A stretch of 64,000 nt of DNA from Novosphingobium subterraneum (GCF_000807925.1 NZ_JRVC01000022.1:1-64000), one strand, 5' to 3'. Positions 8,568 to 16,878 are shown, numbered from the stretch's first letter. Notes: generated by a model from the sequence alone, not told the origin. A program made the numbers and translations.

Positions 8568-9470
8568 ATGGACGATCGTTTCAATACCATCGCCGGATGG
8601 ACCTTGTTCGGGGGCATCGTGGCTCTGGGGCTCTCCAGCCTGTCGGCGCACTACTTCCTGGCCGACAAGGAGCACCGTCCGGAAAAGATGGGCTACGCGA
8701 TCGAGGGCGTCGTCGAAGAAGGTGCCGAGGGTGGCGGGGCGGCTGAGCTGCCGCTGGCGAATCTCCTCGCTGCTGGTGACGTTGCCAAGGGCGAAGCCGT
8801 TTTTGCCAAGTGCAAGGCCTGCCACACCGCCGAGCAGGGCGGCGCCAATGGCATCGGTCCGAACCTCTATGGCATCGTCGGCAAGCCGGTCGGCAAGCAT
8901 GCTGCGGGCTTTGCCTATTCGGCTGATCTCGCTGCCAAGGGCGGCAACTGGGATTTCGCCACGCTTGATGCCTGGTTGAAGAACCCCAAGGCCTTTGCCG
9001 CCGGCACCAAGATGTCATTCGCCGGTCTGCCCAAGGGTGAAGACCGCGCCAACGTGATTCTCTATCTCAACTCGCTCGGCTCGAACCTGCCGCTGCCTGC
9101 GCCTGAAGCCGTTCCGGCAGCTGGTGCTGCGCCTGCCGAAGGTGCTGCCGTTGCTCTGGTTGGCGATGCCGCCAAGGGCGAGGCAGTCTTTGCCAAGTGC
9201 AAGGCTTGCCACACCATCGATCAGGGCGGTGCCAACGGCATTGGTCCCAACCTGTTCGGCGTTCATGGTGAGGCCGTGGCTGGCGATCGCGGCGGTTATG
9301 CCTTCTCCGACGCGCTCAAGGGCAAGGGCGGCACCTGGGACGATGCCACGCTCGATGCCTGGCTGAAGAATCCCAAGGCCTTTGCCGCTGGCACCAAGAT
9401 GACCTTCGCCGGCATTGCTGACGATCAGCAGCGTGCGGACGTGATCGCCTACCTGAAGTCGAAGAAGTAA
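8568..9470 (+). CDS. Membrane-anchored diheme cytochrome c (tandem class I domains)
   Basis: 300 residues. A single uncleaved N-terminal helix (residues 9-31) would anchor it with both haem domains in the periplasm. Two class I cytochrome c domains follow: haem-binding CKACH at 82-86 and again at 211-215, each with NGIGPNL after it and a methionine ligand in GTKM. The domains are joined by an Ala/Pro-rich linker (about 172-198). They are strikingly alike in both protein and DNA, so this is a recent internal duplication. Likely role is electron shuttling between bc1 complex and terminal oxidase, as for CycM-type proteins; this is inferred. A strong terminator follows. Confidence 0.92.
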   Translation: MDDRFNTIAGWTLFGGIVALGLSSLSAHYFLADKEHRPEKMGYAIEGVVEEGAEGGGAAELPLANLLAAGDVAKGEAVFAKCKACHTAEQGGANGIGPNLYGIVGKPVGKHAAGFAYSADLAAKGGNWDFATLDAWLKNPKAFAAGTKMSFAGLPKGEDRANVILYLNSLGSNLPLPAPEAVPAAGAAPAEGAAVALVGDAAKGEAVFAKCKACHTIDQGGANGIGPNLFGVHGEAVAGDRGGYAFSDALKGKGGTWDDATLDAWLKNPKAFAAGTKMTFAGIADDQQRADVIAYLKSKK

Positions 9471-9491
9471 ACTTCGCTTTCAGACGAAATT

Positions 9492-9527
9492 CAAAAGGGC
9501 GTCCGGAGCGATCCGGGCGCCCTTTTG
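9492..9527 (+). terminator. Rho-independent terminator after cytochrome c gene
   Basis: CAAAAGGGCG at 9492-9501 pairs with CGCCCTTTTG at 9518-9527, and the stem extends inward through TCCGGA/TCCGG. It starts 22 bases after the cytochrome stop. The A-run before and T-run within the right arm make it able to work in both directions. Confidence 0.85.
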
Positions 9528-9590
9528 ATGTCTTCGGTACCTATTGCGTTTGCGCATGAGCCGCGCAGAGTTGCGCTTTAGGAGAAACCG

Positions 9591-9950
9591 ATGCGCCTGT
9601 TTACTGCATTGCCGCTTCTGCTCGTCATGACTCCGGCCGGTGCGGCGGAACCTCCCGCCGCCATGCAGGGCAACTGGACCGTTGATTTGTCAGCCAAGCC
9701 GGACGAGCCTTACACAAAACCGATGGTGCTACAGCTGCAGGCCGATGGCACGGTCAAGGGCAGCTTCTACGAGAGCGAAATACTGGCAGGACGCTGGAAG
9801 ACCGACCGCGCGCGGACTTGCGTGAGCTTTCGCACCACCGATGGCGCCGGGCCCTATCACACGGCGGCGTGCCTGGTAGGCGATCACATAGAGGGCCAGA
9901 CCTGGGCGGAGCATCGCAGCTTCCTGTTCAACTGGAACGCGAAGCGCTGA
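9591..9950 (+). CDS. Small secreted hypothetical protein
   Basis: 119 residues with a clear signal peptide (MRLFTALPLLLVMTPAGAA, cleavage near residue 19). The mature part resembles small secreted DUF2147-like or lipocalin-like proteins of alphaproteobacteria in rhythm (GNWTVDL, then KGSFYE, then GRWKTDRARTC), but I cannot assign a family. Two cysteines (about residues 77 and 89) could form a disulphide. A TAGGAG ribosome site precedes the ATG. It converges with the next gene with only three bases between stops. Confidence 0.72.
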   Translation: MRLFTALPLLLVMTPAGAAEPPAAMQGNWTVDLSAKPDEPYTKPMVLQLQADGTVKGSFYESEILAGRWKTDRARTCVSFRTTDGAGPYHTAACLVGDHIEGQTWAEHRSFLFNWNAKR

Positions 9951-9953
9951 CCG

Positions 9954-10394
9954 TCAGAGGTGGCAGGCCTCGGCCATGATCGCTGCATTTAGCGTCTCTG
10001 GCTCAACCGGGGCGTACTGATCGGCACTGTCGGCGGCAACGGCGTTGCGGGACAGGATCTCGCCGGACGTCGCGTAGTCCGTTGCCGCGGCAATGAGCAC
10101 GCGCTTCGCGGCGCAGTCATAGCGGAACAGGATGATCTTGCGCCCGGTGGCCAAGCTCGCGGCGGGGGCAAAGTCGAAACCTGCCCAGACCTGACGGACG
10201 GCAAAGCTACGAGCCGGGCTGGGCGGCAGTTCGCGGACTGATTCGGGACGCACGAGCACTTCGGTGCGGTCCTCGGCCACGCCGATGACCTTCCAGTCGG
10301 CAGACCATCCTCTTGCTGCGATGTCTTCTGCCATTGCCCTGCCGGAGAAGCCGAGGAAGGCGAGAGGGAGCAGCAGGCTGCGGATGGAGGTCAT
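9954..10394 (-). CDS. Secreted protein, possibly surface-adhesin E-like
   Basis: 146 residues. The N-terminus is a signal peptide (MTSIRSLLLPLAFLGFSGRAMA). The mature domain has the order W-x2-I, a strand with VLVRPESV, then VRQVWAGFDF, then KIILFRYDCAAKRVLI. This arrangement is seen in the small surface-adhesin E-like family, where a Trp strand and a Tyr-Asp-Cys strand are conserved; the assignment is tentative. The start at 10394 is taken in preference to a longer frame because it places the signal peptide at the N-terminus. It is monocistronic. Confidence 0.68.
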   Translation of the reverse strand: MTSIRSLLLPLAFLGFSGRAMAEDIAARGWSADWKVIGVAEDRTEVLVRPESVRELPPSPARSFAVRQVWAGFDFAPAASLATGRKIILFRYDCAAKRVLIAAATDYATSGEILSRNAVAADSADQYAPVEPETLNAAIMAEACHL

Positions 10395-10493
10395 CGGGTG
10401 GCTCCGGAGTGCTTCGGTTAAGGTGCTGATAACCATGCCCGCCAGGCGCGCCCAGCTAGGGGTTTGTCCTGAGTCCCGCGATGCGACAGCAGG

Positions 10494-11183
10494 CTAGTCG
10501 TCGGTTAACGCAGGCTCGCCCGCACGGCCCTTGAACCCTTGGGCAATCACGTACCACTCCGAGGAATCCTTGCGGCTCGAGGGCGGCTTGGCGTGCTTTA
10601 CAGTCGTGAAGTTCTTCTTGAGGATCTTGAGGAGTTCGCCATCGGTGCCGCCGGCAAAGACCTTGGCGACGAACGCCCCGCCGGGGGCCAGGGTCTGGAC
10701 GGCAAAGTCTACAGCCGTCTCGACCAGGCCCATCGTGCGCAGGTGGTCGGTCTGCTTGTGGCCAACGGTGTTGGCGGCCATGTCGGAGATCACGAGATCT
10801 GGGGGACCATCCAGCGCACCTTGCAGAGCTTCCGGCGCCTCATCGGCCATGAAGTCCATCTGGAAGATGGTCACGCCCTCGATCGGATCGGTGGGCAGGA
10901 GATCGATGCCAACGATCTTTGCCGCCGGCGACTTCTTGCGCACGACCTGGCTCCACCCGCCAGGCGCGATGCCGAGATCGACGACACGCTTCGAGCCTTT
11001 GAGCAGGCCGAACTTCTCATCGAGATCGATCAGCTTGAATGCCGCGCGGCTGCGCCAGCCTTCGGCCTTGGCCTGCTTCACGTAAGGGTCGTTGAGCTGG
11101 CGCGACAGCCAGCGCACCGATGAGGCCGAGCGGCCCTTGGCGCTCTTGAGCCGCTCGTTGGGATTCTTTCCGGAACGACTCAT
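10494..11183 (-). CDS. rlmE: 23S rRNA (uridine-2'-O)-methyltransferase RlmE/FtsJ
   Basis: 229 residues. It methylates the 2'-O of U2552 in the ribosomal A loop, acting on the 50S subunit. The SAM-binding motif VVDLGIAPGGWSQ and the catalytic tetrad are all visible: K in RAAFKLIDLDEKF, D in ISDMAANTVGH, K in FVAKVFAGG and E in SSEWYVIAQGFK. An arginine/lysine-rich N-terminal 30 residues is usual in alphaproteobacterial members. The start at 11183 overlaps the ppx stop by four bases, so the genes are co-translated, an arrangement often seen in sphingomonads. Confidence 0.95.
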   Translation of the reverse strand: MSRSGKNPNERLKSAKGRSASSVRWLSRQLNDPYVKQAKAEGWRSRAAFKLIDLDEKFGLLKGSKRVVDLGIAPGGWSQVVRKKSPAAKIVGIDLLPTDPIEGVTIFQMDFMADEAPEALQGALDGPPDLVISDMAANTVGHKQTDHLRTMGLVETAVDFAVQTLAPGGAFVAKVFAGGTDGELLKILKKNFTTVKHAKPPSSRKDSSEWYVIAQGFKGRAGEPALTDD

Positions 11184-12496
11184 GCTGCTTCCGTTTTCCT
11201 GGGCCCGCGCGGATCGGCGCCGGTGGCCATGAGGCTGCGCAGGATGCCTTCGCGAATGCCGCGATCGGCAATGCCAAGGCGCTCTGCCGGCCAGATGTCG
11301 AGGATCGATTCGAGGATGGCACACCCGGCGACGACGAGGTCCGAGCGTTCGCGCCCGATGCAGGGCACGGCAATGCGCTCCGCCGGGGTCATCGTTGACA
11401 GACGGCGCGAGATGTCGCGCATGGAATCGGCCGGCACGATCAGGCCGTCGACTGCGCGGCGATCATACTGCGGCAGTTCGAGATGGAGTGATGCCAGCGT
11501 GGTGACGGTGCCGCTGGTGCCCAGCAGGCGGATGCTGCGCTCGCCCTGCGCTGCGTGCCGGATCGGCGTTACGCGGGCGGTGAAATCGGAAAAACCTTCG
11601 TCCACACGGCGGCGCATCTCGGCATAGGCGACCGCGCGGGCATGCGGATCGTCGGCAATCGCGCCGATGCTCTCGGTCAAAGAGACGACGCCCCATGGCA
11701 CCGACTGCCAATCGAGGATGCGGGGCACGGTTTCGCCGGTTTCCACCAGCACCATCTCCGTCGACCCGCCGCCGATGTCGAAGATCATCGCCGGGCCGTT
11801 GCCCTGTTCGAGCAGAATGTGGCAGCCGAGCACGGCGAGGCGTGCCTCTTCCTGCGCGGTGATGATATTCAGGTGGATGCCGGTTTCGTTGCGAACGCGA
11901 TCGATGAAGGCCTGTCCGTTGCTCGCACGGCGGCAGGCTTCGGTGGCAACCGAGCGGGCAAGATGCACGTTGCGCTTGCGCAGCTTGTCGGCACAGACGT
12001 GCAGGGCGCCAAGCGCGCGGTCCATGGCCTCGTCGGAAAGGCGCCCGGTCTGGGCCAGTCCCTCGCCCAGGCGGACCACGCGGCTGAAGGCGTCGATCAC
12101 CACGAAATGCTCGCCCGAGGGCCTTGCGATCAGGAGACGGCAGTTATTGGTGCCCAGGTCGATCGCGGCATAGGCCTGGCGGTGATGGGGCAGCGGTTTC
12201 TGCCAGGTGCTTGCACCCTTCTGCCAGGTGCTTGCACGCTCAAACGCGGGCGGTGCGGGAGATTCCGCCACCACAGCCGGAGTTGCCGCGGCGATAGCCT
12301 CGTGCGTGCCGCCACCGCGTGCTGCGGGCGGACTGGTCTTGCCGGCCGACTTGGGTGGGACACCGCTCCCGGTCTTGCCGCGTGGCCGACGGGGCTTTTT
12401 CCTTTGCCCCTTCTTGCCGCCTGCCGTCTTCCCGTTGGCCGGCTGGCCGTCCGGTCGCGCGCCTTGCCCATTTGCCGGCGGAATGGAACCCGCCAT
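11180..12496 (-). CDS. ppx: Exopolyphosphatase / guanosine pentaphosphate phosphatase family
   Basis: 438 residues. Ppx/GppA proteins hydrolyse polyphosphate or pppGpp; the two cannot be told apart here. The ASKHA-fold signatures are present: AYAAIDLGTNNCRLLIA near residue 109, SVATEACRRASNG, and the phosphate-2 loop FDIGGGSTEM. About 105 N-terminal residues are a low-complexity Gly/Lys/Arg/Pro extension (GKKGQRKKPRRPRGKTG) not found in the enzyme core. It includes a seven-residue unit repeated in tandem. The ATG at 12496 is chosen over a start at 12556. It is followed by rlmE with a four-base overlap. Confidence 0.9.
   Translation of the reverse strand: MAGSIPPANGQGARPDGQPANGKTAGGKKGQRKKPRRPRGKTGSGVPPKSAGKTSPPAARGGGTHEAIAAATPAVVAESPAPPAFERASTWQKGASTWQKPLPHHRQAYAAIDLGTNNCRLLIARPSGEHFVVIDAFSRVVRLGEGLAQTGRLSDEAMDRALGALHVCADKLRKRNVHLARSVATEACRRASNGQAFIDRVRNETGIHLNIITAQEEARLAVLGCHILLEQGNGPAMIFDIGGGSTEMVLVETGETVPRILDWQSVPWGVVSLTESIGAIADDPHARAVAYAEMRRRVDEGFSDFTARVTPIRHAAQGERSIRLLGTSGTVTTLASLHLELPQYDRRAVDGLIVPADSMRDISRRLSTMTPAERIAVPCIGRERSDLVVAGCAILESILDIWPAERLGIADRGIREGILRSLMATGADPRGPRKTEAA
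12198..12239. repeat. 21-bp tandem repeat inside the ppx N-terminal tail
   Basis: Two adjacent 21-base units (12198-12218 and 12219-12239) differ at one base and add a repeated seven-residue unit (containing ASTWQK) to the Ppx tail. The unit is a multiple of three, so the frame is kept. Slippage-type duplication is the simplest origin. Confidence 0.9.
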
Positions 12497-12655
12497 GAAT
12501 CGTATTCGCTTATGTTTTCCCGCGCCGCCTGATGCAGGCCGGGTACTTGATGCCAATGCTAGCGATGTGCCGCCCCGCCCGCAAGACCGGCACCAAAAAT
12601 GCCCATTGAACCGCTTGACTTGGGCGCACTCGCCCCCTAGTTGCGCGCCTCACAC

Positions 12656-12729
12656 TGCCCCGTCGTCTAATGGTAAGACTACGGATTCTGATTCCGTCTA
12701 TCGAGGTTCGAATCCTCGCGGGGCATCCA
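12656..12729 (+). tRNA. tRNA-Gln (anticodon CUG), CCA encoded
   Basis: A 74-base cloverleaf. The acceptor stem TGCCCCG pairs with CGGGGCA, then T and an encoded CCA. The anticodon CTG lies at 12688-12690 in the loop of ACGGA/TCCGT, and the T arm is CGAGG-TTCGAAT-CCTCG. The opposite strand carries the end of the winged-helix regulator gene, which overlaps the last 32 bases. Confidence 0.96.
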
Positions 12730-13762
12730 GCTTTCCAGACTTTCTGCCTGCCATGAGCAGCCCCCAGGTGATCGCCAGGACGAAAACCTGCGCCTCGATG
12801 ACCGCGGTGAGCCCCCGTGCAGTCGTTGTAAGCCCCTGTTCGCCAAGCAGGTTGCCAATCCTGTCGACATCGAGCTGCATGCCCGCAACTCCCAGCTCGA
12901 GAGCCTGGAGTGAGCCTGCCAGCAGAACTCCGCCGGAAAGGTAGATCAGGAGGCCCGCCGTCCCTCCCGCGCACAGTGCGGCGGCAAGCACGACACGTCG
13001 GCTTTGGCCGGTGCACGCGGCCCACGAGGCCAGACCTGCCGCAGAGCCAAGAATTGCGCCCTCAAAAGGTCCGGTGACGTAAAGGTCCGATACGCCGGAC
13101 AGCAACCCCACGCCTTCCCGGCCCAAGAGGTTGCCCAGAGCGCCAGTCGCGAGGCCGCCCAGTGCGGCGCCGGCAACGATCAACCAATCGGCATTCTGGC
13201 GCCAAGCCACGGTGGCAGCCATTCCCGCGCCCAGACCTGCACCGGCGAGAAGACCGAGGACACCGATCATCGCGGACAGAACAAGCACCTGACCGCCACC
13301 GCCAGTCCCCGCGATGATGCCATAGCACAGCCCGGCGGCGGCTCCGGCCACGAGTCCCGACAAAGTGCAGGCCGCGGCGATACGCGACGCTCGCGCCATT
13401 GGTTCGGCAGCATCCGCTTGCTGCGGCATCGCAGCAATGAAGCGGTAGCCGTGTTTCGGCACTGTCTGAATGAAGCGGGGATTGGCCGCATTGTCTCCCA
13501 GCGCGCGGCGCAGGGTGCGGATACACTGTGTCAGCGCCTCGTCTGTAACCGGGATGCCCTGCCAGACCTCGTCCATGAAGCTGTCCTTGCTCACCAGTTC
13601 GCCCCGCCGCGCGACCAGCAGCGCGAGCGCATCGAAGTAGCGGCTGCCGAGCTCGACCGGTTTTCCGTGTTGCAGCAACTGCCGGTTCTCGCAGTCGAGC
13701 TCGAAGTCCCCGAAGCGCAGAATCTGTGCGTGTCTTCCCATTGCGTCCGGGTCTGCTGCCAT
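12698..13762 (-). CDS. Membrane-integrated winged-helix (CadC/ToxR-type) regulator
   Basis: 354 residues. Residues 10-115 form an OmpR/PhoB-type winged helix (FGDFELDCENRQLLQHGKPVEL through FIQTVPKHGYRFIA), with the usual LTQCIRTLRRALGD recognition helix. It lacks a receiver domain. Instead six or more very hydrophobic Gly/Ala-rich helices follow from about 127 to 340, so it is a one-component regulator held in the membrane, unlike classical CadC with one helix. Its last ten codons and its stop lie antisense inside tRNA-Gln (end GFEPR). It faces a small membrane protein gene at 13879 divergently, a plausible target. Confidence 0.82.
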   Translation of the reverse strand: MAADPDAMGRHAQILRFGDFELDCENRQLLQHGKPVELGSRYFDALALLVARRGELVSKDSFMDEVWQGIPVTDEALTQCIRTLRRALGDNAANPRFIQTVPKHGYRFIAAMPQQADAAEPMARASRIAAACTLSGLVAGAAAGLCYGIIAGTGGGGQVLVLSAMIGVLGLLAGAGLGAGMAATVAWRQNADWLIVAGAALGGLATGALGNLLGREGVGLLSGVSDLYVTGPFEGAILGSAAGLASWAACTGQSRRVVLAAALCAGGTAGLLIYLSGGVLLAGSLQALELGVAGMQLDVDRIGNLLGEQGLTTTARGLTAVIEAQVFVLAITWGLLMAGRKSGKLDAPRGFEPR

Positions 13763-13878
13763 ACCGGAGCATTGGCAAGCGCTTGGCGTGTTGTCAGCAA
13801 TTGCTCATCTTTTCCTCATGCCTTTCAGACCGCGCCGCCTCATCAATCGCCGCCATAAATGCGCAAGGAGGCTCGATC

Positions 13879-14415
13879 ATGACCAACGCCCATACTTCGA
13901 AGACTGCCAATGGCTGGCGAATTGCCGGATGGGGCAGCCTCCTGGCACTGCTCCTCCTTCCCGCCCTGGCGATGCAGCTGACCCCGGAGGTGAATTGGAC
14001 TGCCGGGGACTTCGTGTTCGCCGCACTGCTGCTAGGCTTCATCGGCGCCGTATGCGAACTTGCGGCCAGATATGCTCAGGCAGGAACACAGCGCGTGGGT
14101 TACATCCTCGCCGGTGTTGCAGCCTTCCTTACCGTCTGGTCGAACGCTGCCGTTGGCATCATTGGCGATGACAATTCCGTCAACGCGCTCTTTTTCCTCA
14201 TGGTTGTTGTCGGGATGGCGGTGGCGGTGGCTTGTCGGTTCCGCCCCCGCGCCATGCGCTGGATAGCGTTGTGCCTTGCCGCAGGCCAGTATGCCGCCGG
14301 TGTCGTCGCCCTCAACCAGATGCCGGGGCACGCTGTCGAATGGGGCGTCCTGACGTTCTTTGCCTTGCTGTGGCTTGCAGTCGCCTGGTGCCATCATCGC
14401 GCTGAACTGGCCTAG
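13879..14415 (+). CDS. Small multi-pass membrane protein next to the membrane regulator
   Basis: 178 residues, family unknown. Five hydrophobic segments are visible (about 17-33, 45-65, 75-98, 103-122, 125-170), with short charged loops and no recognisable transport or enzyme motif. An AAGGAGG ribosome site nine bases upstream fixes the ATG at 13879 rather than the longer frame from 13726. It is transcribed divergently from the membrane-bound winged-helix regulator, so joint or cross regulation is likely. Its product may be what the regulator senses or protects; this is inference from position only. Confidence 0.78.
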   Translation: MTNAHTSKTANGWRIAGWGSLLALLLLPALAMQLTPEVNWTAGDFVFAALLLGFIGAVCELAARYAQAGTQRVGYILAGVAAFLTVWSNAAVGIIGDDNSVNALFFLMVVVGMAVAVACRFRPRAMRWIALCLAAGQYAAGVVALNQMPGHAVEWGVLTFFALLWLAVAWCHHRAELA

Positions 14416-14528
14416 CACCGCCGCATACAGCTTGCGGGGCCCACCAGCGCGGACCGGCGTGTGCGGCAATCTTTCCTTGCACGGTTCGGGGGTTGCGCTT
14501 TCCGGCATGGTGACCGACCTATGCAGGC

Positions 14529-15407
14529 ATGACTGAAGAAGAAAAGCAGCACGAGCTGACCAAGCGCAAGTTCTACAAGGCCGAGCAGGAAGCCGGTTTC
14601 GTCGAGAACCACCCCAAGACCACCCCCCAGCAGCAGGACCCGGCCTACCGGCTGGCCTTCCGTGACACCGACTTCCTCCTGCGCGAGGAATTGCGACCGG
14701 TGCGGTTCCAGCTGGAACTGCTCAAGACCGAGATGCTGCTCGACGAAGCGGACATCGGATCGACGCTGGTTGTCTATGGGTCTGCGCGCATCCCTTCGCC
14801 CGACATGGTCGAAGCGGCGCTCGCGACGGCGACCACGCCCGAGCGCAAGGCGGTGATCGAGAGCCTTGTTGCCAAGGCCAAGTACTACGAAGAAGCGCGT
14901 AAGCTGGCCTTCACCGCCAGCAAGTGCGGGCTGGTGGAAGACGGCAAGCGCCAGTTCGTGATCTGCTCGGGCGGCGGGCCATCGATCATGGAAGCGGCCA
15001 ATCGCGGGGCGCACGATGCTGGCGCCGAATCGATCGGGCTGAACATCGTCCTGCCGCACGAGCAGGCACCGAACAGCTATGTCACGCCGCACCTCTCGTT
15101 CCAGTTCCACTACTTCGCGCTGCGGAAGATGCACTTCCTGCTGCGGGCGCGGGCGGTGGCGGTGTTCCCGGGAGGCTTCGGCACTTTCGATGAGTTCTTC
15201 GAACTGCTGACCCTGATCCAGACCGGCAAGATGAAGCCGATCCCAATCCTGCTGTTCGGCGGTGATTACTGGAACCGCGTGGTGAACTTCCGTGCGCTTG
15301 CCGAGGAAGGCGTAATCAACTTCGAGGACCTGGAGCTGTTCATTCCGGTGGAGACAGCCGAGGAAGCCTGGGACCACATCGTCAAGTTCTACGATCTGGA
15401 CTGCTGA
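14529..15407 (+). CDS. LOG-family (lysine decarboxylase-like) nucleotide-binding protein
   Basis: 292 residues, cytosolic. The LOG/TIGR00730-type signatures are present: a Rossmann strand (TLVVYGSARIP), ICSGGGPSIMEAANRGA, and PGGFGTFDEFFE, which carries the catalytic PGGxGTxxE motif. Small LOG proteins cleave cytokinin nucleotides or related nucleoside monophosphates. This one belongs to the longer bacterial group with about 80 extra N-terminal residues, including an insertion after the first motif (TATTPERKAVIESLVAK), whose substrate is not established. It is followed after three bases by an acetyltransferase gene, suggesting an operon. Confidence 0.88.
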   Translation: MTEEEKQHELTKRKFYKAEQEAGFVENHPKTTPQQQDPAYRLAFRDTDFLLREELRPVRFQLELLKTEMLLDEADIGSTLVVYGSARIPSPDMVEAALATATTPERKAVIESLVAKAKYYEEARKLAFTASKCGLVEDGKRQFVICSGGGPSIMEAANRGAHDAGAESIGLNIVLPHEQAPNSYVTPHLSFQFHYFALRKMHFLLRARAVAVFPGGFGTFDEFFELLTLIQTGKMKPIPILLFGGDYWNRVVNFRALAEEGVINFEDLELFIPVETAEEAWDHIVKFYDLDC

Positions 15408-15410
15408 CCG

Positions 15411-15926
15411 ATGATCCGGACCTCGCGGCTGCTGTTGCGACCGGTGCGCCCGCAGGAGGACCTTGCGGCGATGCACGCGATCATGCGGCAGCCGCGTGCC
15501 ATGGCCTACTGGTCCACACCGCCGCACGACAGCGAGGCCGTGACAGCGGAATGGCTTGGCAACATGGCGGACATCCCTGACCTGGAGGGTGAGGATTTCA
15601 TCGTCGAGCATCAGGGCCGCGTCATCGGCAAGGCGGGATTCTACCGCTTCCCCGACCTCGGCTACATGTTCGACCCGGACGTCTGGGGGCAGGGCTTCGC
15701 ACGTGAGGCAGTGGGCGTGGTGATAGCGCGCGGCTTTACCGTCCATCACCTGCCGCGCATCCTTGCCGACGTCGATCCGCGCAACAAGGCTTCCATCCGG
15801 CTGCTCGAACGGCTCGGTTTTGCCGAGACACACCGCGCGGCGCGGACGTGGCTGGTCGGCGAGGAGTGGTGCGACAGCGTCTACTTCGCGCTAACGCGCG
15901 AGGATTGGGATCAGCGCACCGCCTGA
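15411..15926 (+). CDS. GNAT acetyltransferase (RimJ/RimL-like)
   Basis: 171 residues. The opening TSRLLLRPVRPQEDLAAMHAI is the usual start of RimJ/RimL-type acetyltransferases, followed by the core DLGYMFDPDVWGQGFAREAV (acetyl-CoA loop G-x-G-x-A), DPRNKASIRLLERLGF and a C-terminal strand. These enzymes acetylate protein N-termini or small amines; the target here is unknown. It begins three bases after the LOG gene stop, so the two are probably cotranscribed. Its last 16 bases overlap the convergent thiD. Confidence 0.88.
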   Translation: MIRTSRLLLRPVRPQEDLAAMHAIMRQPRAMAYWSTPPHDSEAVTAEWLGNMADIPDLEGEDFIVEHQGRVIGKAGFYRFPDLGYMFDPDVWGQGFAREAVGVVIARGFTVHHLPRILADVDPRNKASIRLLERLGFAETHRAARTWLVGEEWCDSVYFALTREDWDQRTA

Positions 15927-16657
15927 TGGCCGAGCGGGCCGTGGCCAGCGCCGAAGCCGGGCGCGGCCAGCAGGGCAGCGCGGACGAATTCTCTGGCGTC
16001 TTCCACCGCCTCTTCGAGCGACGCGCCGCTGGCGAGCAGCGTGGCGATGGCGCTCGACATCGTGCAGCCGGTGCCGTGGGTGTGGCGCGTCTCGATGCGC
16101 GGTGCGGTCCAGACGCGCTCGGACTGCCCTGGAATGACCAGGCGGTCGATCACTTCGGGACCGTCGGCGTCCCCGCCCTTGGCGATATAGGCAATGCCCC
16201 GCCCCTGCATCGCGGCATCGCCACCAAGCGCTGCGAGCTCAGGTACGTTCGGCGTTGTCAGCGTGGCGAGCGCCATCAGTCGTTCGAAGGCAGCAATTGT
16301 AGCTGCGTCAGCGAGCGCTGCACCGCTGGTGGAGATCATCACGGGGTCAAACACGATGGGCACGGACAGGCATTCGAGCCGGTCTGCTACCACGGTCGCA
16401 ATCTGGGGTGAGCCGAGCATGCCGATCTTCACCGCATCTACGCCCAGATCGTTGAGGCAGGCGTCGATCTGCGCGGCGACCATGGCGGGATCGACCGGGA
16501 GGACGGCATGGACGCGGGTGGTGTCCTGCGCGGTCAGGGCGCAGATCGCGGTCATCGCATAGCCACCAAGCATGGTGATCGTCTTGATGTCGGCCTGGAT
16601 GCCGGCGCCGCCGCCGGAATCCGAGCCTGCGATCGACAGGACGCGGGGTGGCCTCAT
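15911..16657 (-). CDS. thiD: Hydroxymethylpyrimidine/phosphomethylpyrimidine kinase
   Basis: 248 residues. It phosphorylates HMP and HMP-phosphate in thiamine pyrophosphate synthesis. The ribokinase-fold signatures are clear: SIAGSDSGGGAGIQADIKT at the N-terminus (HMP-binding loop), VFDPVMISTSG mid-protein, and the nucleotide-site HTHGTGCTMSSAIA near residue 195 with the catalytic cysteine. The stop overlaps the convergent acetyltransferase by 16 bases. The start overlaps the DUF1272 gene by four, so it is translated from the glmM-DUF1272-thiD transcript; no TPP riboswitch precedes it. Confidence 0.95.
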   Translation of the reverse strand: MRPPRVLSIAGSDSGGGAGIQADIKTITMLGGYAMTAICALTAQDTTRVHAVLPVDPAMVAAQIDACLNDLGVDAVKIGMLGSPQIATVVADRLECLSVPIVFDPVMISTSGAALADAATIAAFERLMALATLTTPNVPELAALGGDAAMQGRGIAYIAKGGDADGPEVIDRLVIPGQSERVWTAPRIETRHTHGTGCTMSSAIATLLASGASLEEAVEDAREFVRAALLAAPGFGAGHGPLGHQAVR

Positions 16658-16878
16658 CCCTTGAACTTGCGCTCCGTTGATGGCGGGTGCTTGGCGTGGA
16701 GCGCCTTCGCCCGCGTCGGGCGGTCCATAAGTTCACCGCCGCAGTTGGGGCAGCGATCGTCGAGCTCTTCGGCGCATTCGGCGCACCACGTGCATTCGAA
16801 CGAGCAGATGAAGGCGCCGGGGGCTTCGGCCGGAAGATCCGCGCCGCAGCGTTCGCAATCGGGGCGCATTTCCAGCAT
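16654..16878 (-). CDS. DUF1272 cysteine-rich zinc-ribbon-like protein
   Basis: 74 residues, typical of the family. Eight cysteines are arranged as three CxxC pairs plus FICSFEC (CERC, CSFEC/CAEC, CPNCGG), which indicates bound zinc. The opening MLEMRPDCERCGADLP is the DUF1272 hallmark. Function is unknown across the family. It lies between glmM (one-base overlap) and thiD (four-base overlap), so it is clearly translated as part of this operon. Confidence 0.88.
   Translation of the reverse strand: MLEMRPDCERCGADLPAEAPGAFICSFECTWCAECAEELDDRCPNCGGELMDRPTRAKALHAKHPPSTERKFKG

Noticed and set aside
12510..13025. 171-codon leftward frame crossing tRNA-Gln
   Set aside because: Contains antisense tRNA-derived sequence, a common artefact, and overlaps the regulator gene in another frame.
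16658..16878. TPP riboswitch before thiD
   Set aside because: thiD overlaps the DUF1272 gene, so there is no leader in which a riboswitch could lie.
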